In this document: in pieces, positions 53,101 through 60,430 of the stretch | How the letters are laid out: each line of letters starts with the position of its first letter | Numbering within the stretch: position 1 is the stretch's first letter | Source: Albibacillus kandeliae | GTDB taxonomy: Bacteria > Pseudomonadota > Alphaproteobacteria > Rhodobacterales > Rhodobacteraceae | Assembly: GCF_003116585.1 (NCBI RefSeq) | Contig: NZ_QEHM01000009.1 | Coordinates: 1-64,000 of the forward strand | DNA: 64,000 nt | Direction of reading: 5' to 3' | The notes under the pieces: model-generated | Databases searched by the model: none | Told to the model about the DNA's origin: nothing | What the model saw: the letters and a program-made list of their open reading frames with translations, nothing else | Made by a program: the position numbers and the translations under genes

Positions 53101-53508
53101 CACCGGCACGGACTTCAGGAATTCGGTCAGCAAGGGGCCCGGGGTTTCGGGACGGCGGTAGATCGACAGGTCATCGGAGAGTTCGGTGGGGTAGTCGAAG
53201 GGCCATTTCTCGGCGGTCTCGTCCACGAAGAAGTCGAAGGGATTGTAGACCGTCATGTCGGCGACGAGATCGACCTCGATCTTGAACTCGCGCACCGGCT
53301 CGGGAAAGACGAAGCGCGACAGCCAGTTGCCGTAGGGATCCTGCTGGTGGTTGACGAAATGCCCGGCGGGGTACACCCGCAGCGAATGCGAGATCACGCG
53401 GGTCCGGCTGTGCGGCGCAGGTCTCAACCGGATGACCTGGGGGCCGAGGGTGACAAGACGGTCGTACTTGTAATGGGTGACGTGCGTAATGCTTGCAGTA
53501 ATCGCCAT
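50107..53508 (-). CDS. Transglutaminase-DUF2126 protein
   Basis: A 1133-residue protein. Residues 1-85 are a Bact_transglu_N domain ([20 protein letters not shown]). About 150-275 form a transglutaminase core with Cys ([20 protein letters not shown]), His ([13 protein letters not shown]) and Asp ([10 protein letters not shown]). From about 320 to the end is DUF2126, including [20 protein letters not shown] and the HPAHSWDDC stretch; it may be an amidoligase-type catalytic domain. No signal peptide is seen. A possible promoter (TTGCTG-17-AATACT, 53544-53516, minus strand) places transcription start near the ATG, so the mRNA may be nearly leaderless. Confidence 0.9.
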   Translation of the reverse strand: MAITASITHVTHYKYDRLVTLGPQVIRLRPAPHSRTRVISHSLRVYPAGHFVNHQQDPYGNWLSRFVFPEPVREFKIEVDLVADMTVYNPFDFFVDETAEKWPFDYPTELSDDLSIYRRPETPGPLLTEFLKSVPVTETGTVDFLVALNSRLSNEIGYVIRLEPGVQTPEETLTVRKGSCRDTSWLLVQVLRNLGFAARFVSGYLIQLKPDLVSLDGPAGTDHDFTDLHAWCEVYLPGAGWIGLDPTSGLLTGESHIPLAATPHYSNAAPIAGGFSSQGTPQVDFDFHMEVKRVAEHPRITKPFSDEAWDALDALGHKVDATLEEQDMRLTMGGEPTFVSIDDFESAEWNTGAVGPTKRGLADTLIRRLRDRFAPGGFLHYGQGKWYPGETLPRWTFSLYWRRDGMPVWKNPDLIAREGAKGANADQADQFMSAFADNLGVGAEFVHPTYEDPMEWILKEADLPTNVTPEDSKLKDPETRARIARVFNRGLDTPAGFVLPIQRWQAKATGTRWKSEKWKTRRGHLYLVPGDSPVGFRLPLGSLPYVAPSAYPYVYPADPTVPRESLPDFHARQEERRRVLMDELARIADEEAATLPEVTPGREQPVSGAQDTGPRQRIMEQGVDPAGGAVRTAIAIEPRDGRLCIFMPPVEALEDYLELLAIAESTAEELGLPVHIEGYTPPGDPRLNVIRVAPDPGVIEVNVHPAHSWDDCKAITNGVYEEARQCRLGADKFMIDGKHTGTGGGNHVVVGGETPNDSPFLRRPDMMRSLILHWLRHPSLSYMFSGLFIGPTSQAPRIDEARHDSLYELEIALAQIPSPDEGTPPPPWLTDRLLRNILIDVTGNTHRAEICIDKMFSPDGPTGRLGLVEFRGFEMPPDAKMSLAQQVLIRALLARFWKSPVKGKPVRWGTTLHDRFMLPHFVWADFLDVLRDLGEHGFTFRPEWYEAQKEFRFPFCGEVEYEGVHLELRQALEPWHVLGERGAIGGTVRYTDSSVERMQVQLTATDPSRYIVTCNQRQVPMTQTGTSGVQVGGVRFKAWQPAESMHPVLPVNAPLTFDIFDTWTGHALGGCTYHVAHPGGRNYETFPVNGNEAEARRLARFEKLGHTPGSYWPQPEQPHPDFPMTLDLRRSGL

Positions 53509-53747
53509 GTTCAGCAGTATTCCCTATAAGCCGCATTGCAGCAAAGACGGTTTGCCTTAGTATGTAAAGGGCGAGGACATGCCGTGGCAAAGCATAGACC
53601 GTGATCTGCCGTACAGACTTCGGGCACAAACCCGGGCAGGCGAACAAAAACGAGGCGACAACGGACACTGATCATTGTACCGCGCGAGCGGCGCGGGCAG
53701 TTTGCATCAGCGGCCCAGGCAAGTATCGACCAAGGACACCAACCCAA
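53509..53747. promoter_or_regulatory. Divergent control region between DUF2126 gene and nasT
   Basis: A 239-base spacer between divergent transcription units. It holds the candidate minus-strand promoter noted for the DUF2126 gene. On the plus side no clear promoter was found; TTGCAG (53536) with TATGTA 19 bases later is the best but weak. AAGGA at 53732-53736 is the nasT ribosome-binding site. No ATG-initiated gene fits here. Confidence 0.5.
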
Positions 53748-54332
53748 TTGGCTAAAACCCTCTCCATCGTCGTCGTCGAGCGCGACCGGGATCGTGCCAT
53801 GCAGATCGTTGACGCCCTGCGCGCGGACGAGGCGCACGAGGTCTTCGTGATCTCGGAAGAGACCGGGCTGGCCCGGCGCATCGCCGAGCGCCGCCCCGAC
53901 GTGGTGCTGATCGACGTCGACAATCCTTCGCGCGATGCGCTCGAGGAACTGGCGATGGCGTCCGGCCCGACCGAGCGTGCCGTGGCCATGTTCGTGAACC
54001 AATCGGGCGACGGGCTGGCCAAGGCGATGATCGACGCCGGAGTCTCGGCCTACGTGGTCGACGGCCTGCGCCCCGAGCGGCTGAAACCCATTCTCGACGC
54101 GGCGGTCGCCCGGTTCCACATGTTCTCGCAGATGCGGGCCGAACTGGAGGCGACCAAGCGCGCGCTGGAAGAGCGCAAGGTGATCGACCGCGCCAAGGGT
54201 CTGCTGATGAAGGCCAAGGGGCTGGACGAGGATGCGGCCTATGCGCTGCTGCGCAAGGCGGCGATGGATCAGGGCAAGAAGGTGATCGAGGTGGCGTCGG
54301 CGCTGGTAACGGCTGCGGGGATTCTCTCGTGA
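53748..54332 (+). CDS. nasT: ANTAR-domain nitrate regulator NasT
   Basis: A 194-residue response-regulator-like antiterminator. The receiver domain begins LAKTLSIVVVERDRDRAMQI and has VLIDVDNPSRDALEEL at the usual phosphorylation position. The C-terminal ANTAR domain (about 135-190) reads RKVIDRAKGLLMKAKGLDED followed by AAYALLRKAAMDQGKKVIEV. ANTAR proteins bind paired hexaloop RNA hairpins and prevent termination. TTG 53748 is taken as start: no ATG fits and AAGGA lies before it. It overlaps nasS in GTGA, and a fitting leader RNA occurs before nrtA. Confidence 0.9.
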   Translation: MAKTLSIVVVERDRDRAMQIVDALRADEAHEVFVISEETGLARRIAERRPDVVLIDVDNPSRDALEELAMASGPTERAVAMFVNQSGDGLAKAMIDAGVSAYVVDGLRPERLKPILDAAVARFHMFSQMRAELEATKRALEERKVIDRAKGLLMKAKGLDEDAAYALLRKAAMDQGKKVIEVASALVTAAGILS

Positions 54333-55507
54333 GCCTGACCGAACTATCTGCCGGTTTTATCCCGCTGGTCGACGCGGCGCCGCTGATCGTGGCGCAGGAG
54401 ATCGGTTTCGCCCGCGAAGAGGGGCTGGACCTCGTGCTGCGCAAGGCGGCCAGCTGGTCGGCTCTGCGCGATCACCTTGCCCTCGGGCAGGTCGATGCGG
54501 CCCACATGCTGGCGCCGGTGCCGGTGGCCGCGGCGCTGGGCCTCGGCGGAGTCGCGCGGCCGCTGGAGGCGCTGTCGCTGCTGTCGGTGAACGGCAATGT
54601 CATCGGGGTTTCGGTCGAGATGGCGTCGCGGATGCGCGCGGCCGGGCACGACTTTGGCTTTGACGACGCGCGCGCGGCGGGCACGGCGCTGATGGCCGCC
54701 TCCGAACGCCAGATCCGGATCGGGGTGCCGTTCCCGTTCTCGATGCACGCCGAACTGGTCTATCACTGGCTAAACGCCATCGGCGTGGCCGCCCCGCAAT
54801 CGGTGTCGGTCCGCACCGTCCCGCCGCCGCTGATGGCCAAGGCGATGGAGGCGGGAGAAATCGACGCCTTCTGCGTGGGCGAACCCTGGGGCTCGATCGC
54901 GGTCGAGAACGGGGTAGGTGAGCTGCTATTGCCGGGCGCGGCGATCTGGTCCTTTGCGCCCGAGAAGGTCCTGGCGACACGGCAGGGCTGGGCCGAGGAA
55001 CACCGCGATCTCGCGTTTCGCCTGATCCGGGCGCTCTGGCGCGCCGGGAGGTGGCTCGATTCCATCGACAACCGGCTGATTGCGACCGAGCTGCTCTCGC
55101 GTCCCGACTACCTCAACCTTCCGCCCATCGTGCTGGAGCGCGCGCTGACCGGGCAGATCGTGGTGTCGTCGCGGGGCGAGACCCGGAAGGTAGAGAACTT
55201 CGTCGAGTTTCACCGGGGCGTGGCGGGCTTTCCCTGGCGCAGCCAGGCGGTCTGGATCGCGACGCGGCTGGCAGCACGCACCGGGCTCGACCGGGCCGAG
55301 GCCGCAGCGGCGGCACGGGCGGTGTTCCGGTCCGACCTCTACCGCGAGGCGCTGCAGGGCACGGGCGCGGACCTGCCGGGTGCGTCCGAGAAACTGGAAG
55401 GCGCGATTGCCGATCCGACGGCAGTGGCCAGCCAGTCCGGGACGCTGATTCTGCCCCGGAACCAGTTCTTCGACGGCACAATTTTTGACCCTTACGACAT
55501 TTCCTGA
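54329..55507 (+). CDS. nasS: Nitrate sensor NasS (NrtA/CmpA-like, cytosolic)
   Basis: A 392-residue protein homologous to the nitrate-binding protein NrtA but lacking a signal peptide, as expected for the cytosolic sensor NasS. In studied proteobacteria NasS holds NasT inactive until nitrate or nitrite binds. Shared NrtA-type segments are SAGFIPLVDAAPLIVAQEIG, QVDAAHMLAPVPVAAALGLG and DAFCVGEPWGSIAVENGVGE. The GTG start overlaps the nasT stop, so the two are coupled. The next gene, nrtA, starts after a 276-base leader. Confidence 0.9.
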   Translation: MSLTELSAGFIPLVDAAPLIVAQEIGFAREEGLDLVLRKAASWSALRDHLALGQVDAAHMLAPVPVAAALGLGGVARPLEALSLLSVNGNVIGVSVEMASRMRAAGHDFGFDDARAAGTALMAASERQIRIGVPFPFSMHAELVYHWLNAIGVAAPQSVSVRTVPPPLMAKAMEAGEIDAFCVGEPWGSIAVENGVGELLLPGAAIWSFAPEKVLATRQGWAEEHRDLAFRLIRALWRAGRWLDSIDNRLIATELLSRPDYLNLPPIVLERALTGQIVVSSRGETRKVENFVEFHRGVAGFPWRSQAVWIATRLAARTGLDRAEAAAAARAVFRSDLYREALQGTGADLPGASEKLEGAIADPTAVASQSGTLILPRNQFFDGTIFDPYDIS

Positions 55508-55531
55508 CCTCTTTTTGAACACTGCGCGGGC

Positions 55532-55555
55532 TTTCCGGCCCGGGCAGACCGGAAA
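55532..55555 (+). repeat. Hairpin after nasS
   Basis: TTTCCGG (55532-55538) pairs with CCGGAAA (55549-55555) around a CCCGGGCAGA loop; ATTCGTCCC follows. It is a weak terminator at best and may end part of the nasTS message. Confidence 0.45.
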
Positions 55556-55612
55556 TTCGTCCCGTTAGCGCAAATTCTCTGGATCGGTCGGCAGGACCGT
55601 GGGTATCTGAAG

Positions 55613-55643
55613 GTGTCCGGCAGGCAATGGCGCCGTCAGACAC
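55613..55643 (+). promoter_or_regulatory. Predicted NasT-binding hairpin in the nrtA leader
   Basis: A long stem pairs GTGTC (55613-55617) with GACAC (55639-55643), then GGC with GTC (one G-U), and after a bulged A, GGC (55623-55625) with GCC (55632-55634). The loop is the hexanucleotide AATGGC (55626-55631), with A at position 1 and G at position 4. This matches the hairpin rule known for ANTAR targets. It stands 26 bases before the terminator hairpin, as in known ANTAR-controlled leaders. Confidence 0.72.
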
Positions 55644-55669
55644 GATCCCAGGACGGGACTTCCAAGCAT

Positions 55670-55729
55670 GGTCGCTTGAACGCTCTGCACAGCTTTGTGC
55701 GGATCAGTTCGATGCGGCCTTTTTGTTTT
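55670..55729 (+). terminator. Leader terminator upstream of nrtA (NasT-controlled, predicted)
   Basis: GGTCGC pairs with GCGGCC, TTGAAC with GTTCGA, and CTGCAC (55685-55690) with GTGCGG (55697-55702), around a hexaloop AGCTTT, with small internal loops. TTTTTGTTTTG follows at 55720-55730. The structure is an intrinsic terminator 55 bases before nrtA. The hexaloop keeps A at position 1 but has T at position 4, where known ANTAR hairpins have G. Confidence 0.78.
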
Positions 55730-55783
55730 GCGGCGCCACCCCTTTCCTCACGCGGTCGCGCCCCCGATTGAAAGGACTGGACT

Positions 55784-57157
55784 ATGAACAAGAGTGTCTT
55801 GGCGGCCCTCGCCTCCGCAACCGCCCTCGCAGGTTCCCTGGCCCACGCGGAAATGCTGGAGCTGGAAAAGGATCAGCTGACCTTCGGTTTCATCAAGCTC
55901 ACCGACATGGCGCCCCTCGCGGTGGCCTACGAGCAGGGCTACTTCCTCGACGAGGGTCTGTTCGTGACCCTGCAGGCGCAGGCGAACTGGAAGGTCCTGC
56001 TGGATGGCGTGATCGACGGGCAGCTTGACGGGGCGCACATGCTGGCGGGCCAGCCGCTGGCCGCCACCATCGGCTTCGGCACCGAGGCGCACATCATCAC
56101 CCCCTTCTCGATGGACCTGAACGGCAACGGCATCACCGTGTCGAACGAGGTCTGGGACCTGATGCGCCCGAACATCCCCTCGATGGAGGATGGCCGTCCG
56201 CAGCACCCGATCTCGGCCGAGGCACTGAAGCCGGTGATCGACCAGTTCAAGGCCGAGGGCAAACCCTTCAACATGGGCATGGTCTTCCCCGTCTCGACCC
56301 ACAACTACGAACTGCGCTACTGGCTGGCCGCCGGCGGCATCAACCCGGGCTTCTACAGCCCCGAGAACGTCTCGGGCCAGATCGCGGCCGATGCCTTCCT
56401 CTCCGTGACGCCGCCGCCGCAGATGCCGGCAACGCTCGAAGCCGGGACCATCTCGGGCTATTGCGTGGGCGAGCCGTGGAACCAGCAGGCCGTGGCCAAG
56501 GGCATCGGCGTTCCGGTGATCACCGATTTCGAGATCTGGAAGAACAACCCAGAGAAGGTCTTCGGCATCACCGCCGAGTTTGCCGAGGAAAACCCGAACA
56601 CCACCAAGGCCGTGGTTCGCGCCCTGATCCGCGCCGCCATCTGGCTGGACGAGAACGACAACGCCAATCGTCAGGAAGCGGTCGAGATCCTCTCGCGCCC
56701 CGACTACGTCGGCGCCGATGCCGAGGTGATCGCCAACTCGATGACCGGCACCTTCGAATACGAGAAGGGCGACGTTCGCGAAGTCCCTGATTTCAACGTT
56801 TTCTTCCGCTACAACGCGACCTATCCCTACTACTCCGACGCGGTCTGGTACCTGACCCAGATGCGCCGCTGGGGCCAGATCGCCGAGGCCAAGCCCGACA
56901 CCTGGTATGACGAGGTGGCCAAATCGGTCTATCGCCCGGACATCTACCTCGATGCGGCCAAGAGCCTCGTCGATGACGGTCTCGCCAATGCCGCGGACTT
57001 CCCCTTTGACAGCGATGGTTACAAAGAGCCGACCCCGGCTGCCGACATCATCGACGGCGTGCCCTACGACGGCCGCCACCCGAACGCCTACCTCGACAGC
57101 CTGACCATCGGCCTGAAGGGCGAGCAGAAGGTCGTCGGCACCGAGGTGCAGGGCTAA
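55784..57157 (+). CDS. nrtA: Nitrate ABC transporter substrate-binding protein
   Basis: A 457-residue NrtA/CmpA family protein. Signal peptide [20 protein letters not shown], then [20 protein letters not shown] and [20 protein letters not shown], and the C-terminal lobe with [20 protein letters not shown]. It lacks a visible lipobox, so it is a soluble periplasmic protein. Nitrate is favoured over bicarbonate because of its neighbours (nasTS, nirBD, nitrate reductase). AAAGGA precedes ATG. Regulation by the leader is predicted. Confidence 0.92.
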   Translation: MNKSVLAALASATALAGSLAHAEMLELEKDQLTFGFIKLTDMAPLAVAYEQGYFLDEGLFVTLQAQANWKVLLDGVIDGQLDGAHMLAGQPLAATIGFGTEAHIITPFSMDLNGNGITVSNEVWDLMRPNIPSMEDGRPQHPISAEALKPVIDQFKAEGKPFNMGMVFPVSTHNYELRYWLAAGGINPGFYSPENVSGQIAADAFLSVTPPPQMPATLEAGTISGYCVGEPWNQQAVAKGIGVPVITDFEIWKNNPEKVFGITAEFAEENPNTTKAVVRALIRAAIWLDENDNANRQEAVEILSRPDYVGADAEVIANSMTGTFEYEKGDVREVPDFNVFFRYNATYPYYSDAVWYLTQMRRWGQIAEAKPDTWYDEVAKSVYRPDIYLDAAKSLVDDGLANAADFPFDSDGYKEPTPAADIIDGVPYDGRHPNAYLDSLTIGLKGEQKVVGTEVQG

Positions 57158-57229
57158 GCCACGCTGCCGCTCCCTTGCCACGGGGCAGGGAGCGGCCTCC
57201 AGCCAAACCATTCTTCCGAGGATCGAGAC

Positions 57230-58312
57230 ATGACCACCATCGACCCTGAATTCGCCGAAGCCCGCGCCCGCGAAGAGCGCCGTGCCCGCCTGTTCACCCG
57301 CATCAACAAGGCCGACGGATGGTTCAAGGTCCTCGGCCTCGCCTGGATCACCCCCATCCTGCGCGCCGCCGCAGGCGACAACCCGCAGGCGCAGGTCAGG
57401 GAAATCTGGCGCCTGCTGATGGTGCCGCTGATCGCGATCCTTGCGTTCCTGCTGCTCTGGGGCAACCTCGCCCCCCGCGTTCAGACTTCGCTCGGCGCCG
57501 TGCCCGGGCCGGCGCAGGTCTGGGAACAGGCCATCGTCCTGCATCAGGATGCGCAGGCCAAGGCCGCGAAGCGTGACAAGTTCTACGAGCAGGTGGAAAA
57601 GCGGAACCAGAAGCTGATCGACGCGGGCCGCGCCGACGACATCAAGCCGATCGCCTACACTGGGTCGCCAAGCTACTACGAACAGATCTGGACCTCGATC
57701 AAGACCGTCTTCTTCGGCTTCCTGATCGCCTCTGCCATCGCCATCCCGCTCGGCATCATGGCTGGCCTCTCGGTCACCGCCAACTCGGCGCTGAACCCGC
57801 TGATCCAGATCTTCAAGCCGGTGTCGCCCCTGGCATGGCTGCCGATCGTTACCATGGTGGTCTCGGCCGTCTACACCAGCGAGGACGGGCTATTTGCCAA
57901 GTCGTTCCTGGTGTCGGCCATCACCGTGACGCTCTGCTCGCTCTGGCCGACGCTGATCAACACCGCCTTGGGCGTGGCCTCTATCGACAAGGACCTGGTG
58001 AACGTCTCCAAGGTGCTGAAAATGAACACCTGGACCAAGATCACCAAGCTGGTCCTGCCCTCGGCCCTGCCGCTGATCTTCACCGGTCTGCGCCTGTCGC
58101 TCGGTGTGGGCTGGATGGTGCTGATCGCCGCTGAAATGCTGGCCCAGAACCCCGGCCTCGGCAAGTTCGTGTGGGACGAGTTCCAGAACGGGTCCTCCTC
58201 CTCGCTCGCCAAGATCATGGTCGCGGTCTTCACCATCGGCATCATCGGCTTCCTGCTGGATCGCGTCATGTTCGCCCTCCAGTCCCTCTTCACCTTCTCG
58301 AACAACCGGTGA
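57230..58312 (+). CDS. nrtB: Nitrate ABC transporter permease
   Basis: A 360-residue BPD-type permease. An N-terminal cytosolic ~60 residues precede the first helix (MVPLIAILAFLLLWGNLAPR) and a long insert. The conserved core holds FFGFLIASAIAIPLGIMAGL, SPLAWLPIVTMVVSAVYTSE and the ATPase-contact loop INTALGVASIDKDLVNVSKV. GAGGA precedes ATG. The downstream ATPase gene starts five bases after the stop. Confidence 0.93.
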   Translation: MTTIDPEFAEARAREERRARLFTRINKADGWFKVLGLAWITPILRAAAGDNPQAQVREIWRLLMVPLIAILAFLLLWGNLAPRVQTSLGAVPGPAQVWEQAIVLHQDAQAKAAKRDKFYEQVEKRNQKLIDAGRADDIKPIAYTGSPSYYEQIWTSIKTVFFGFLIASAIAIPLGIMAGLSVTANSALNPLIQIFKPVSPLAWLPIVTMVVSAVYTSEDGLFAKSFLVSAITVTLCSLWPTLINTALGVASIDKDLVNVSKVLKMNTWTKITKLVLPSALPLIFTGLRLSLGVGWMVLIAAEMLAQNPGLGKFVWDEFQNGSSSSLAKIMVAVFTIGIIGFLLDRVMFALQSLFTFSNNR

Positions 58313-58317
58313 GCGTC

Positions 58318-60000
58318 ATGGCTGTCCTAGAGTTCCAGAACGTCAGCAAGAGCTTCGGCACCGGCACCGGCAAGACGGATGTGCTGAAGAACATCACCCT
58401 CGAGGTGCAGGATGGCGAGTTCGTCGTGCTCCTCGGGTTCTCCGGCACTGGCAAGACCACCCTGATGAACCTCATGGCGGGCCTCGAGATGCCGACGACC
58501 GGCAAGGTCCTGTTCAAGGGGGCGGAGATCGCCGGCCCCGGCCCGGAACGCGGGATGATCTTCCAGAACTACTCGCTGATGCCCTGGCTCACCGTGAGCG
58601 GAAACGTGGGGCTGGCGGTGGATACGATCTTCCCGAACCTGTCCAGGAAGGAGCGGGCCGAAAAGGTTGCGCATTACGTGCAGATGGTGGGGCTGAGCCA
58701 CGCGGCAACGCGCCGTCCGGCGGAACTGTCGGGTGGCATGCGCCAGCGGGTCAACGTCGCCCGGGCGCTTGCGATGAACCCCGAGGTTCTGCTGCTTGAC
58801 GAACCGCTCTCGGCGCTGGACGCGCTGACTCGCGGCAACCTCGCCGACGAGATCGAGCGCATCTGGGAAGCCGACCGCAAGACCTGTGTGCTGATCACCA
58901 ATGACGTGGACGAGGCGATCTGCCTTGCCGACCGGATCATCCCGCTGAACCCGGACGGGACGCTGGGGACCGAGTTCAAGGTCGACATCCCGCGTCCGCG
59001 CGACCGGACCGAGATGAACCACCACGAGGGCTTCAAGGCGCTGCGGGCGGCAGTCACGGCCTACCTGATGGACGTCGGCATCGCCTCGAAGGTCGAGGAA
59101 AAGCGCGTGCTCCCGAACGTCCAGCCGATCCACGCGGTTCCGGCTGCGGTGCAGGCTGCCCGCGAGGGCATGATCGAAGAGCGGTTCCTCGATTTCAGCC
59201 AGTTGCACAAGATCTACCCGACCCCCAAGGGCCCGCTGACCGTGGTCGAGGACTTCAACCTGAAAATGAATCAGGGCGAGTTCATCTCGCTGATCGGTCA
59301 CTCGGGCTGCGGCAAGTCCACGGTGCTGACCATGGCCGCCGGTCTGAACGACATTTCGTCCGGCGCCATCAAGCTCGACGGTCGGCACGTTCAGGGGGCC
59401 GATCCGGAGCGCGCGGTGGTGTTCCAGTCGCCGAACCTGTTCCCCTGGCTGACCGCCAAGGAGAACGTGGCGATCGGGGTCGACAAGGTCTACCCGAAGG
59501 CGTCTCAGGCCGAGCGTCAGGATGTGGTGGAGTACTACCTCGAACGTGTCGGCCTCGCCGACGCGATGGACCGTGGCGCGGCGGACATGTCGAACGGCAT
59601 GAAGCAGCGCGTCGGCATCGCCCGTGCCTTTGCCCTCTCGCCCAAGCTGCTGCTGCTGGACGAGCCCTTCGGGATGCTCGACTCGCTGACCCGCTGGGAG
59701 CTGCAGGAAGTGCTGATGGAGGTCTGGTCCCGCACCAAGGTGACCGCGATCTGCGTCACCCATGACGTGGACGAGGCGATCCTGCTGGCCGACCGCGTGG
59801 TGATGATGACCAACGGCCCGCGCGCCACCATCGGCAAGATCGTCGATGTGGACCTGCCGCGCCCGCGTACCCGCAAGGCGCTGCTGGCGCACCCCGACTA
59901 CTATGCCTACCGGCAGGAGGTTCTCGATTTCCTTGCCGAGTACGAGCATGGCGCCACGCCGAAACCCAAGCCGGCGCCGCTGCCGGTTGCGGCGGAGTAG
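58318..60000 (+). CDS. nrtC: Nitrate ABC transporter ATPase, fused double domain (NrtCD-like)
   Basis: A 560-residue protein with two ABC ATPase domains. Domain 1 (about 1-265): Walker A LLGFSGTGKTTLMNLMAGL, signature LSGGMRQRVNVARAL, Walker B LLLDEPLSALDALT, but the H-loop reads ITNDVDEAI, with Asn195 in place of His. Domain 2 (about 295-545): Walker A GHSGCGKSTVLTM, signature MSNGMKQRVGIARAF, Walker B LLLDEPFGMLDSL, H-loop VTHDVDEAI. The pair mirrors separate NrtC and NrtD of cyanobacteria fused in one chain. Only the second domain has a full catalytic set. Confidence 0.92.
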   Translation: MAVLEFQNVSKSFGTGTGKTDVLKNITLEVQDGEFVVLLGFSGTGKTTLMNLMAGLEMPTTGKVLFKGAEIAGPGPERGMIFQNYSLMPWLTVSGNVGLAVDTIFPNLSRKERAEKVAHYVQMVGLSHAATRRPAELSGGMRQRVNVARALAMNPEVLLLDEPLSALDALTRGNLADEIERIWEADRKTCVLITNDVDEAICLADRIIPLNPDGTLGTEFKVDIPRPRDRTEMNHHEGFKALRAAVTAYLMDVGIASKVEEKRVLPNVQPIHAVPAAVQAAREGMIEERFLDFSQLHKIYPTPKGPLTVVEDFNLKMNQGEFISLIGHSGCGKSTVLTMAAGLNDISSGAIKLDGRHVQGADPERAVVFQSPNLFPWLTAKENVAIGVDKVYPKASQAERQDVVEYYLERVGLADAMDRGAADMSNGMKQRVGIARAFALSPKLLLLDEPFGMLDSLTRWELQEVLMEVWSRTKVTAICVTHDVDEAILLADRVVMMTNGPRATIGKIVDVDLPRPRTRKALLAHPDYYAYRQEVLDFLAEYEHGATPKPKPAPLPVAAE

Positions 60001-60004
60001 GGCG

Positions 60005-60430
60005 ATGACACCCGAGCAGATTGCCCTCGTGCAGGACAGCTTCGACAAGGTCGCGCCGATCAGCGACGTCGCGGCGGGGCTGTTCTATGCCCGCCTGTTC
60101 GAGCTCTCGCCCGAGGTCAGGCCGATGTTCCGCTCGGACATGGACGAGCAGGGGCGCAAGCTGATGGTGACCTTGGGCGTGGTGGCGAACGGGCTCAACA
60201 ACCTCGACCGCATCGTGCCGGTCGCCGAGGAGCTTGCCCGCCGCCACGTGCCGCTGGGCGTGCAACCGGATCACTACGGGCCGGTCGGGCAGGCCCTGAT
60301 CGACACCCTTGAGAAAGGTCTTGGCGCGGAGTTCACCGCCGAGACCAGAGCCGCCTGGACCGAGGCCTACGGCCTGTTGTCCGGCGTGATGATTGCAGCC
60401 GCCTACCCCGATGAGGAGAGCGCGACATGA
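60005..60430 (+). CDS. Single-domain globin
   Basis: A 141-residue globin resembling the haem domain of flavohaemoglobin. It starts TPEQIALVQDSFDKVAPISD, has AAGLFYARLFELSPEVRPMF (B-C region with the distal-side Tyr-type residues), and the proximal His is likely in HVPLGVQPDHYGPVGQAL. No reductase domain is attached. Its place between transporter and nitrite reductase suggests nitric oxide removal or haem-based sensing. It follows the ATPase gene by four bases and overlaps nirB by four. Confidence 0.85.
   Translation: MTPEQIALVQDSFDKVAPISDVAAGLFYARLFELSPEVRPMFRSDMDEQGRKLMVTLGVVANGLNNLDRIVPVAEELARRHVPLGVQPDHYGPVGQALIDTLEKGLGAEFTAETRAAWTEAYGLLSGVMIAAAYPDEESAT

Noticed and set aside
47980-53529. 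A 1849-codon plus-strand open frame
   Set aside because: It is the antisense of the ATP-grasp and DUF2126 genes, whose minus-strand products have clear domains. High third-position GC leaves few stops on the opposite strand. Its translation has no recognisable motif.
58327-60048. A 573-codon minus-strand frame over the fused ATPase
   Set aside because: Antisense to a protein with two full ABC domains; no independent coding evidence.
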